A DNA stretch of 12,238 nucleotides from Chromatiales bacterium (GTDB lineage: Bacteria > Pseudomonadota > Gammaproteobacteria > CAMYNG01): assembly GCA_027021685.1 (NCBI GenBank), contig JALUTW010000181.1, positions 1 through 12,238 of the forward strand, given 5' to 3'. Each line of letters begins with the position of its first letter. Positions within the stretch are counted from its first letter, which is position 1. The notes below the pieces were generated by a model. The model had not been told where the DNA came from. It saw only the letters and a program-made list of their open reading frames with translations, and searched no databases. A program made the translations under genes and the position numbers. Shown piece by piece: positions 1 to 6,244 of the stretch.

Positions 1-13
1 GGCGCGGGTGTAA

Positions 14-76
14 ATTGGGGAGATCCCCAATCCGTATAGGGGAGATCCCTAACTCATCTAGGGGATTCCCCTAGAT
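14..76. repeat. Three GGGG/CCCC palindromes spaced by 22 bp
   Basis: Three inverted repeats are spaced so that their GGGG runs begin at 17, 39 and 61, exactly 22 bp apart. The first is ATTGGGG-AGAT-CCCCAAT (14-31). The second is a weaker TAGGG-GAGAT-CCCTA (37-51). The third is ATCTAGGGG-ATT-CCCCTAGAT (56-76, 9-bp arms). Spacing of two helical turns puts the sites on one face of the DNA, as in operator arrays for dimeric regulators. They could instead form RNA hairpins or be the edge of a longer array outside the window. No regulator is identified. Confidence 0.6.
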
Positions 77-90
77 CCGGGCCCCTGGGG

Positions 91-106
91 TGTGACGGGG
101 TTCACA
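91..106. promoter_or_regulatory. CRP/Vfr-like site TGTGA-N6-TCACA
   Basis: TGTGA (91-95) and TCACA (102-106) are separated by six bases, which matches the consensus core of CRP-family activators exactly. The site lies 15 bp after the 22-bp palindrome array and beyond the end of rimI. If functional, it would most likely serve a leftward gene outside the window. A 10-base match can occur by chance, so the function is only suggested. Confidence 0.35.
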
Positions 107-193
107 AATCAGAAAAATGCCTTCCGGCGTCCGCGAAATGACTCCGGGCCCCGCCCGCCGGTCCGGACAGAGACCGCCGTACTCCAGGACCGG

Positions 194-664
194 TCACGAC
201 AGGGCACGGGCCATGATGAGGGCGTCTTCCCGTGCGCCCTCGGCGCCGGGATAGTAGTCGCGGCGCATACCCACCTCGCAGAAGCCCTCTTCGCGGTAGA
301 GATTGATGGCGGCGGTGTTGGAGGGACGCACCTCCAGCAGCAGGGTCTCGGCGTTGTGGGCCCGGGCCAGGTCCATCATGTGGCCCAGCATGATGCGCCC
401 GATGCCGCGGCGGCGGTGGGCCGGGTCCACACACAGGTTGAGCAGGTGGGCCTCCCCCGCGCCCATGGCCATGATGGCGTAACCCACCACCCGGCTGCCC
501 GACTCGTAGACCCAGCACGAGTAGCCCACGTGCAGGCAGTCGCGGAAGATGCCCCGGGTCCAGGGAAAGGGATAGGCCGCGGTCTCGATCTCCATGATCC
601 GATCGAGGTCCTCGGCCGTCATCAGCCGCAGGCCTTCCCGTCCCGGTTCCAGCACCGCGCTCAT
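194..664 (-). CDS. rimI: RimI-type ribosomal protein S18 alanine N-acetyltransferase
   Basis: This 156-residue GNAT-fold protein is predicted to acetylate the N-terminal alanine of ribosomal protein S18 using acetyl-CoA in the cytoplasm. The acetyl-CoA-binding motif is clear as LCVDPAHRRRGIGRIML around residues 77-93. The C-terminal RRDYYP followed by REDALIMA is typical of RimI. Length is close to the usual 145-160 residues. The ATG at 664 overlaps the stop of the upstream DNA glycosylase by 4 nt (ATGA), which points to translational coupling. An internal Met at residue 15 is an alternative start. It is the last gene of the leuA transcription unit in this window. Other GNAT families are possible, but the C-terminal signature favours RimI. 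Confidence 0.88.
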   Translation of the reverse strand: MSAVLEPGREGLRLMTAEDLDRIMEIETAAYPFPWTRGIFRDCLHVGYSCWVYESGSRVVGYAIMAMGAGEAHLLNLCVDPAHRRRGIGRIMLGHMMDLARAHNAETLLLEVRPSNTAAINLYREEGFCEVGMRRDYYPGAEGAREDALIMARALS

Positions 665-1383
665 GAGGACAAGTCTTGACCCGGATCCCCCTCCCTGGCA
701 AGGGCACGGTGGACAAATTGCAGGTCGGCCCAGGCCTTGCGCTTCTCCGCCGGCGAGCGCAGCAGGTAGGCGGGATGGTAGGTGACCACCACCGGCGTGC
801 CGGTGGGCTCATGGCGGTGCAGCCGCCCGCGCAGGCGCCCCAGGGGGGTGTCGGTGCGCAGCAGGTAATGGGCCGAGATGCGGCCCAGGGCCACCAGCAC
901 CCGCGGCCGGACCAGCTCGATCTGGCGGTTGAGCCAGGGGGTGCAGGTGGCCACCTCCTCGGGCTGGGGATCGCGGTTGCGCGGCGGGCGGCACTTGAGA
1001 ATGTTGGCGATGTAGACCTGTTCCCGGCTCAGGCCCATGGCCCGGATCATGGCGGTGAGAAGCTGGCCGGCACGGCCCACGAAGGGCTCGCCCTGGCGGT
1101 CCTCGTCGGCGCCCGGGGCCTCGCCGATGAACATGATGTCGGCCCCGGTATCGCCCACACCGAACACCGCCTGGGTGCGGCCCGCGTGCAGGGGGCAGGC
1201 GGTACAGGCCAGCACCTCCTCCCGCAGCCCGCTCCACGCATCTGCCGCGGCGGGGGCCGGCACCGGCCCGCCGGCCGCGGGCGGTTGGGTGGCAGGAGCG
1301 GGCACCGCCGGGCCGGCGGCGGTCCGGGGCACCCAGACCTCGATGCCCATGGCGCGCAGGCAGGCCAGGCGGCGGGCGTCCAT
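661..1383 (-). CDS. Uracil-DNA glycosylase, family 4 (Fe-S)
   Basis: This 240-residue enzyme is predicted to remove uracil from DNA in base-excision repair. Four cysteines placed as in family-4 enzymes should bind a [4Fe-4S] cluster: C60 and C63 (CTACP), C131 (ILKCRPP) and C147. Motif A is GEAPGADEDRQGEPFVGRAG at 87-106, and the C-terminal active-site motif is HPAYLLR at 203-209. Residues about 21-48 form an Ala/Pro-rich linker between an N-terminal MDARRLACLRAMGIEVWVPR segment and the catalytic domain. The frame is open upstream to 1470 inside leuA. I chose the ATG at 1383 because it begins that N-terminal segment and lies 1 nt after the leuA stop. The gene is thus tightly coupled to leuA upstream and overlaps rimI downstream. 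Confidence 0.92.
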   Translation of the reverse strand: MDARRLACLRAMGIEVWVPRTAAGPAVPAPATQPPAAGGPVPAPAAADAWSGLREEVLACTACPLHAGRTQAVFGVGDTGADIMFIGEAPGADEDRQGEPFVGRAGQLLTAMIRAMGLSREQVYIANILKCRPPRNRDPQPEEVATCTPWLNRQIELVRPRVLVALGRISAHYLLRTDTPLGRLRGRLHRHEPTGTPVVVTYHPAYLLRSPAEKRKAWADLQFVHRALAREGDPGQDLSS

Positions 1384-1384
1384 C

Positions 1385-2932
1385 TCAGACGTCGCCGGTC
1401 TGCGGGTGGGCCCGGGCGGCGGGGACCCGGATCTTGTTGAGGGCGTTGACATAGGCCTTGGCCGAGGCAATGACGATGTCGGTGTCGGCCCCCTGGCCGT
1501 TGACGATGCGCCCGCCCTTCTCCAGCCGCACCGTGACCTCGCCCTGGGAATCGGTGCCGCTGGTGATGTTGTTCACCGAGTACAGCAGCAGCTCGGTGCC
1601 GCTGTGGGCCAGCACCTCGATGGCGCGAAACGCCGCGTCCACCGGGCCGCTGCCATCGGCCTCGGCGGTGCGCTCCTCGCTGTCCATGCGCAGGGTCACG
1701 GTGGCGCGCGGTGTCTCCCCGGTCTCGGAGCACACGCGCAGGGCCACCAGGCGGTAGTACTCGTTCTCCGCCTCCAGGTTGGTCTCGGTGACCAGGGCCT
1801 GCAGGTCCTCGTCGTAGATCTCGTGCTTCTTGTCCGCCAGCTCCTTGAAGCGGGCGAAGGCCTCGTTGAGTTCCTCCTCGGAGGCGAACTCCACGCCCAG
1901 CTCGCGCAGCCGGGTGCGGAAGGCGTTGCGCCCCGAGTGCTTGCCCAGGACCATGCGGTTGGCGCTCCAGCCCACGTCCTCGGCCCGCATGATTTCGTAA
2001 GTCTCGCGGTTCTTGAGCACGCCGTCCTGGTGGATGCCCGACTCGTGGGCGAAGGCATTGGCGCCGACGATGGCCTTGTTGGGCTGCACGGCGAAGCCGG
2101 TGATGCCCGAGACCAGGCGCGAGGTGGGGACGATCTGGGTGGTGTCCAGGTGATCCACGGTGCAGTCGAACACATCGCGGCGGGTCTTGACCGCCATCAC
2201 CACCTCCTCCAGGGCGGCGTTGCCGGCCCGCTCGCCCAGGCCGTTGATGGTGCACTCCACCTGGCGCGCCCCGTTCTGCACCGCAGACAGGGAGTTGGCC
2301 ACCGCCAGTCCCAGGTCGTTGTGACAGTGCACCGAGAACACGGCCTTGTCCGAGTTGGGCACCCGCTCGCGCAGGCGGCGGATGAGGTCGCCGAACTGCT
2401 GGGGCAGATTGTAGCCCACGGTGTCGGGGATGTTGACGGTGCCGGCGCCGGCGGCGATGACGGCCTCGATGACCCGGCACAGGAAATCGATCTCGGAGCG
2501 CCCGGCATCCTCGGGCGAGAACTCCACGTCGTCGGTATAACGCCGTGCCCGCTTCACCGCCCGCACCGCCTGCTCCAGCACCTGGTCCGGCTCCATGCGC
2601 AGCTTCATCTTCATGTGGATGGGCGAGGTGGCGATGAAGGTGTGGATGCGCCCGGCATTGGCCTCCTTCAGTGCCTCGCCCGCGCGGTCGATGTCCTTGT
2701 CCAGCGCCCGGGCCAGGCCGCACACGGTGCTGTCCTGGATGGCGCGGGCCACCGCCTGCACCGCCTCGAAGTCACCGGGGCTGGCAATGGGAAAGCCGGC
2801 CTCGATGACGTCCACGTGCATGCGTTCCAGGGCCTTGGCGATACGCACCTTCTCGTCGCGCGTCATGGATGCGCCCGGGCTCTGCTCGCCGTCGCGCAGG
2901 GTGGTGTCGAATATGATCAGTCGGTCTGTCAT
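1385..2932 (-). CDS. leuA: 2-isopropylmalate synthase
   Basis: LeuA condenses acetyl-CoA with 2-ketoisovalerate, the first committed step of leucine synthesis. The 515-residue length is normal for the bacterial type. The catalytic TIM barrel carries LRDGEQSPGASM near residue 12 and VHCHNDLG at 201. The metal ligands expected from E. coli LeuA (D14, H202, H204, N238) are all present. HESGIHQDG lies around 296. The C-terminal third fits the regulatory domain that binds leucine for feedback inhibition. The ATG at 2932 has GGAG 7 nt upstream. A promoter and a Leu-rich leader ORF precede it, and the glycosylase follows after 1 nt. Its substrate comes from the ilv pathway encoded upstream. Confidence 0.97.
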   Translation of the reverse strand: MTDRLIIFDTTLRDGEQSPGASMTRDEKVRIAKALERMHVDVIEAGFPIASPGDFEAVQAVARAIQDSTVCGLARALDKDIDRAGEALKEANAGRIHTFIATSPIHMKMKLRMEPDQVLEQAVRAVKRARRYTDDVEFSPEDAGRSEIDFLCRVIEAVIAAGAGTVNIPDTVGYNLPQQFGDLIRRLRERVPNSDKAVFSVHCHNDLGLAVANSLSAVQNGARQVECTINGLGERAGNAALEEVVMAVKTRRDVFDCTVDHLDTTQIVPTSRLVSGITGFAVQPNKAIVGANAFAHESGIHQDGVLKNRETYEIMRAEDVGWSANRMVLGKHSGRNAFRTRLRELGVEFASEEELNEAFARFKELADKKHEIYDEDLQALVTETNLEAENEYYRLVALRVCSETGETPRATVTLRMDSEERTAEADGSGPVDAAFRAIEVLAHSGTELLLYSVNNITSGTDSQGEVTVRLEKGGRIVNGQGADTDIVIASAKAYVNALNKIRVPAARAHPQTGDV

Positions 2933-2948
2933 GGTCTCGCTCCAGCGG

Positions 2949-2963
2949 GGCCGCCGTGCGGCC
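2949..2963 (-). other. Hairpin just upstream of the leuA ribosome-binding site
   Basis: The minus-strand RNA can form GGCCGC-ACG-GCGGCC, with 6-bp arms and a 3-nt loop, ending about 16 nt before the leuA start codon. No U-run follows, so it is not a standard intrinsic terminator. It could affect ribosome access or be part of the leuA leader fold. The pairing is seen in the sequence; the function is inferred. Confidence 0.4.
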
Positions 2964-2983
2964 GCCTCGATTCAGGATACACG

Positions 2984-2998
2984 CCGCCCGGCGGGCGG
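2984..2998 (-). other. GC-only hairpin in the leuA leader
   Basis: CCGCCCG and CGGGCGG flank a single C, giving a very stable stem of 5-6 pairs once a 3-5 nt loop is allowed. It lies between the putative leader peptide and leuA. The RNA after it reads CGUGUAUCCU, which is only weakly U-rich. It is the best candidate for a terminator-like element in this leader, but not a convincing intrinsic terminator. Confidence 0.4.
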
Positions 2999-3044
2999 TC
3001 GTGGAGTTCGGGGTGCGCGGATGCGCTTGGAGATGAGTGTCGTT

Positions 3045-3062
3045 CTGCCCTGATCAGGGCAG
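3045..3062. repeat. 18-bp perfect palindrome at the leader-peptide stop codon
   Basis: CTGCCCTGA-TCAGGGCAG is a perfect 18-bp inverted repeat. On the minus strand it covers the last Leu codon (CTG), the Pro codon and the TGA stop of the putative leader ORF. A ribosome stalled on the Leu codons would block its 5' arm, as expected of an attenuation switch. It could equally be a DNA-binding site for a regulator. Confidence 0.55.
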
Positions 3063-3155
3063 CAGTCGCAGGAGGGCGAGGAGCAGCCGGCCACGCGCAC
3101 GCGCGGCCCCGGCGCAACCGCGGGGTCGGACGTCGTACTGTGCATGCGCGTTCAT
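3054..3155 (-). CDS. leuL: Putative leucine leader peptide upstream of leuA
   Basis: A 33-codon ORF (ATG at 3155, TGA at 3056-3054) ends in LLLALLRLLP-stop, with seven Leu codons (four CTG, three CTC) among its last ten. It starts about 29 nt after the predicted leuA transcription start and ends 121 nt before the leuA ATG. This is the layout of a leucine leader peptide, where charged tRNA-Leu supply sets ribosome progress and so leuA expression. No strong ribosome-binding site precedes the ATG. An in-frame GTG two codons upstream (3161) is an alternative start. The codons are common ones in GC-rich DNA, so chance is not excluded. The promoter, position and palindrome over the stop codon together make regulation likely. 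Confidence 0.65.
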   Translation of the reverse strand: MNAHAQYDVRPRGCAGAARARGRLLLALLRLLP

Positions 3156-3190
3156 GTTCACGGGCCGGGTGCCTGAACAAACCTGTCTCA

Positions 3191-3219
3191 ACTATAGCCG
3201 CCTGCGGCCCCGCTGCCAA
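3191..3219 (-). promoter_or_regulatory. Sigma70-like promoter for leuA
   Basis: On the minus strand, TTGGCA (3219-3214, 5/6 to consensus) and TATAGT (3196-3191, 5/6) are separated by an optimal 17 bp. Transcription should start near 3184, giving a leader of about 250 nt before leuA. The -35 box lies 16 nt after the pssA stop, so leuA can be transcribed independently of the ilv-pssA genes. No terminator is visible between pssA and this promoter, so read-through is also possible. Confidence 0.65.
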
Positions 3220-3234
3220 GCCCCGTGCCGGCAC

Positions 3235-3999
3235 TCACCGCGCCTCCCCCCGCGGCCGGCGCGCGGCACGGCGGCGGCGCAGCTGGACCAGGGTCAGCAC
3301 CGGGCCCGACAGGGCATAGAGGGCGAACACCGAGAACAACACCAGCGGCGGATCGTAGGAGATGAGCACCAGCACCAGCACCACCAGCAGAATGGCGACA
3401 AAGGGCACCTTGCCCCGGAAGTCGATGCCCTTGAAGCTGTAGTAGCGGACGTTGCTCACCATGAGCAGGCCGGCGGCGATGGTCACCGCCAGGGCCAGGC
3501 GGTCCACCCACGGCCCCTGCAGGAGGTAGGTCTCCCCCACCCACACCAGGCCGGTGACGATGGCCGCGGCCGACGGACTGGCCAGGCCCTGGAAGTAACG
3601 CTTGTCCGCCACGGCGAGCTGGGTGTTGAAGCGGGCCAGGCGCAGGGCCGCGCCGGCGGTGTAGATGAAGGCCGCCAGCCAGCCCAGCTTGCCCATGCCG
3701 GACAGCGCCCACTGGTACATGACCAGTGCCGGCGCCAGGCCGAAGGAGATCATGTCGGCCAGGCTGTCGTATTCGGCGCCGAAGGCGGTCTGGGTGTTGG
3801 TGAGGCGGGCGATGCGCCCGTCGATGCCGTCCAGCAGCATGGCGATGAAGACCGCCACCGCCGCGGCCTCGAACTGCCGCCCCATGGAGGCGACGATGGC
3901 ATAGAAGCCGGCGAACAGGGCCGCGGTGGTGAACAGGTTGGGCAGCAGGTAGATGCCGCGCCGGCGGCTGCGGGTCTGCGGGGTCGGGCCTGGGTTCAC
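3235..3999 (-). CDS. pssA: CDP-diacylglycerol-serine O-phosphatidyltransferase
   Basis: PssA transfers the phosphatidyl group from CDP-diacylglycerol to serine, making phosphatidylserine in the inner membrane. The CDP-alcohol phosphotransferase motif is complete: D57, G58, D60, G61, A64, R65, G74, D78 and D82. Several hydrophobic stretches follow, including the one near residues 183-206 (VPFVAILLVVLVLVLI). The length of 254 residues fits the multi-pass integral-membrane type rather than the E. coli peripheral type. The tail is Arg-rich. The start is GTG at 3999, with AAGGA 11-12 nt upstream, a little far. It lies 31 nt after the psd-like gene, matching the psd-pssA order common in Proteobacteria. 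Confidence 0.93.
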   Translation of the reverse strand: MNPGPTPQTRSRRRGIYLLPNLFTTAALFAGFYAIVASMGRQFEAAAVAVFIAMLLDGIDGRIARLTNTQTAFGAEYDSLADMISFGLAPALVMYQWALSGMGKLGWLAAFIYTAGAALRLARFNTQLAVADKRYFQGLASPSAAAIVTGLVWVGETYLLQGPWVDRLALAVTIAAGLLMVSNVRYYSFKGIDFRGKVPFVAILLVVLVLVLISYDPPLVLFSVFALYALSGPVLTLVQLRRRRAARRPRGEAR

Positions 4000-4030
4000 G
4001 CCGTGTGTCTTCCTTCGTTTCAGCCGCCCG

Positions 4031-4648
4031 TCAGCCGTGGACCAGCCGGCCCAGCAGGTGACTGCCGGCGCAGAGCCGCCGGCCCGGAGCCACCTGCAGG
4101 CGCGAGTGCTCCGGCAGCCAGACCTCCACCCGGCTGGCCGGCGGGACCAGCCCGTAGCGCTGGCCCTGCCCCACCCGCTCGCCGGCGGCCAGCCGGCTGC
4201 GCAGGCCGGGCCAGCCCCGGGGAGTATAAACCGCCAGCACCACGTCGTCGCCTTCGTCGGTGCGCACCCAGTGGGCCAGCCCGCGCTGCCCCGGGGCCGC
4301 CCCGGGCAGGCCGCCCACCCAGACCCGCTGCACCCGGCCCTCGGTCACGCTGCGCAGCACCAGTGGCCCGGCGGCCGCCACCCGCAGCACCACCCTGAGT
4401 GCAGGCCGGTGGAGGAAGGGGTCCCCGGCGGGGCCCGCCTCCAGCACCCGGCCGTCCACCGGGCTCACCAGGCCCAGCGGGGCGGCCGGGATCTCGCGCC
4501 AGGGATCACGAAACAGCCAGGCCAGCAGCACCGCCGCCACCAGCACCGGCAGCGCCAGCGGCGGGCGCCAGGCCCAGACCAGCGCCGCCAGCAGGACCAG
4601 GCCCAGCACCGCCCACCGCCCCTCGGGGGCGATGAGGGCGTGGCGCAC
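4031..4648 (-). CDS. Phosphatidylserine decarboxylase-like protein, active site degenerate
   Basis: This 205-residue protein aligns by eye along its length with short-type phosphatidylserine decarboxylases, which convert phosphatidylserine to phosphatidylethanolamine. Preserved are an N-terminal HALIAPEGRW, hydrophobic residues 13-45, FRDPWREIP at 46-54, SPVDGRV at 62-68 (family Asp D65) and SRVEVWLP at 172-179. The family's self-cleavage site FGSR is PASR here: S172 remains, but its Gly partner is A171. The NVH/DVH-type motif with the catalytic His reads GPL (94-96). The region before the cleavage site is also shortened. It may be inactive or non-canonical. I chose GTG 4648, 26 nt after the ilvC stop, because it begins the conserved N-terminus. 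No strong ribosome-binding site is seen, so coupling to ilvC is likely. Confidence 0.75.
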   Translation of the reverse strand: MRHALIAPEGRWAVLGLVLLAALVWAWRPPLALPVLVAAVLLAWLFRDPWREIPAAPLGLVSPVDGRVLEAGPAGDPFLHRPALRVVLRVAAAGPLVLRSVTEGRVQRVWVGGLPGAAPGQRGLAHWVRTDEGDDVVLAVYTPRGWPGLRSRLAAGERVGQGQRYGLVPPASRVEVWLPEHSRLQVAPGRRLCAGSHLLGRLVHG

Positions 4649-4674
4649 CGCCGCCGCGGCCGGCAGGCGCGGCC

Positions 4675-5691
4675 TCAGTTGCGGGCCTTGTCGACGATCT
4701 TGTTGGCCTTGATCCACGGCATCATGTCGCGCAGGCGCTGGCCCACCTGCTCGATGGGATGCTCGCGGCCGATGCGCCGCTTGGCCTTGAGGGTGGGCGC
4801 ACCGGTCTGGTTCTCCATGATGAACTCGCGGGCGAACTCGCCGCTCTGGATCTCGCGCAGGATGCGGCGCATCTCGTTCTTGGTCTCCTCGGTGATGATG
4901 CGCGGCCCGCGGGTGAGATCGCCGTACTCGGCAGTGTTGGAGATGGAATAGCGCATGTTGGCGATGCCGCCCTCGTACATGAGATCGACGATGAGCTTGA
5001 GCTCGTGCAGGCATTCGAAATAGGCCATCTCCGGCGCGTAGCCCGCCTCCACCAGGACCTCGAACCCGGCCTGGACCAGCGCCGTGGTTCCGCCGCACAA
5101 CACCGCCTGCTCGCCGAACAGGTCGGTCTCGGTCTCCTCGCGGAAGGTGGTCTCGATGATGCCCGCGCGGCCGCCGCCGTTGGCCGAGGCGTAGGACAGG
5201 GCAATGTCCTTGGCCCGCCCCGAGGCGTCCTGGAACACGGCCACGAGCGAGGGCACGCCGCCACCCTGGGTGTAGGTGGAGCGCACCAGGTGGCCCGGCC
5301 CCTTGGGTGCGACCATGATCACGTCCAGGTCGGCGCGCGGCTCGATCTGGCCGAAGTGGATGTTGAAGCCGTGGGCGAAGGCCAGCACCGCGCCCTGCCT
5401 GATGTTGGGTTCGATCTGCTCGCGGTAGAGCCGGGCCTGGTGCTCGTCGGGCGCCAGCACCATCACCAGGTCGGCCCCGGCCACCGCCTCGGCCACCGGC
5501 TTCACCGTGAGTCCGGCCTGCTCCGCCTTGGCCACCGAGGCCGACCCCTCGCGCAGGCCCACGGTGACGTCCACCCCGGAGTCCTTGAGGTTGTTGGCAT
5601 GGGCGTGCCCCTGCGAACCGTAGCCCACGATGGTGACCTTCATGCCCTGGATGATGGACAGATCACAATCTTTGTCGTAGTAGATGTTCAT
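4675..5691 (-). CDS. ilvC: Ketol-acid reductoisomerase (class I, NADPH type)
   Basis: IlvC rearranges and reduces acetolactate or acetohydroxybutyrate to the dihydroxy acids of valine/leucine and isoleucine synthesis. The length of 338 residues is standard for class I. The Rossmann motif GYGSQGHAHANNLKDSG starts at 23. R47, S50 and S52 in the specificity loop fit NADPH preference. H107 and the Mg-binding acids D190, E194, E226 and E230 are in place. The frame is open to 5709, but MNIYYDKDCDLS beginning at 5691 is the family N-terminus and has GGGGA about 7 nt upstream. A 58-nt gap with no clear terminator separates it from ilvH. Confidence 0.97.
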   Translation of the reverse strand: MNIYYDKDCDLSIIQGMKVTIVGYGSQGHAHANNLKDSGVDVTVGLREGSASVAKAEQAGLTVKPVAEAVAGADLVMVLAPDEHQARLYREQIEPNIRQGAVLAFAHGFNIHFGQIEPRADLDVIMVAPKGPGHLVRSTYTQGGGVPSLVAVFQDASGRAKDIALSYASANGGGRAGIIETTFREETETDLFGEQAVLCGGTTALVQAGFEVLVEAGYAPEMAYFECLHELKLIVDLMYEGGIANMRYSISNTAEYGDLTRGPRIITEETKNEMRRILREIQSGEFAREFIMENQTGAPTLKAKRRIGREHPIEQVGQRLRDMMPWIKANKIVDKARN

Positions 5692-5749
5692 GTGTGGTTC
5701 CCCAGGCAAATGAAATAACTGGTGCGGAAAGCCGTTTCCCGTGCCCGCC

Positions 5750-6244
5750 TCAGAGGTGCAGGCTGCGCGTGCCGCGGGCGATGCCCGAGGCCCCGGTGCG
5801 CACGGTCTCGATGATGGTGCCCTCGCCCACCGCGCCGATGAAGGCGTCCAGCTTGTCGCCGTCGCCGGTCAGCTCGATGGTGTAGGTGCTGTCGGTCACG
5901 TCGATGATGCGGCCGCGGAAGATGTCGGCCAGGCGCTTGAGCTCGGCGCGGCGCTCGGCGTCGGGCGCGCGCAGCTTGATCAGCATCAGCTCACGCTCGA
6001 TGTGTGCCCCCTCGGTGAGGTCCACCAGCTTGACCACGTCGATGAGCTTGTTGAGCTGCTTGGTAATCTGCTCGATGATCTCCTCCGAGCCCGTGGTCAC
6101 GATGGTCATGCGTGACAGCGACGGGTCCTCGGTGGGGGCCACCGTCAGCGACTCGATGTTGTAGCCGCGGGCCGAGAACAGCCCCGCCACGCGCGACAGG
6201 GCACCGGCCTCGTTCTCCATCAGCAGCGAGATGATGTGGCGCAT
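5750..6244 (-). CDS. ilvH: Acetolactate synthase small (regulatory) subunit
   Basis: IlvH binds the catalytic IlvB/IlvI subunit, raises its activity and gives valine feedback inhibition. The 164-residue length is usual. An N-terminal ACT domain begins with MRHIISLLMENEAGALSRV and includes the glycine region of FSARGYNIESLTV, where valine binds in the E. coli homologue. The C-terminal domain runs from about residue 80 onward. Its ATG at 6244 overlaps the ilvB stop by one base (TGATG), so the two subunits are probably made by coupled translation. Confidence 0.96.
   Translation of the reverse strand: MRHIISLLMENEAGALSRVAGLFSARGYNIESLTVAPTEDPSLSRMTIVTTGSEEIIEQITKQLNKLIDVVKLVDLTEGAHIERELMLIKLRAPDAERRAELKRLADIFRGRIIDVTDSTYTIELTGDGDKLDAFIGAVGEGTIIETVRTGASGIARGTRSLHL

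Noticed and set aside
14..76. CRISPR array
   Set aside because: The repeated unit is 22 bp in total with no separate spacers of constant length, and no cas gene is present in the window.
103..128. Possible terminator after rimI: a GCC-GGAA-GGC stem followed by ATTTTT on the minus strand
   Set aside because: The stem has only three continuous base pairs and then a mismatch, too weak to call despite the U-run.
2929..3234. Minus-strand open frame of 101 codons between pssA and leuA
   Set aside because: It has no domain, signal or ribosome-binding site, and it covers the leuA promoter and the Leu-rich leader ORF in another frame. The leader ORF explains the region better.
1037..3319. Long plus-strand open frame of 760 codons opposite leuA
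   Set aside because: It is the antisense shadow of leuA, with His/Gly/Ala-rich composition typical of GC-rich reverse frames and no recognisable domain. Similar long frames opposite ilvB and proS were dropped for the same reason.
5692..5749. GGAAA/TTTCC inverted repeat in the ilvH-ilvC gap as a terminator
   Set aside because: The stem is five pairs, partly A/T, and only scattered T residues follow it. ilvH and ilvC are expected to be co-transcribed.
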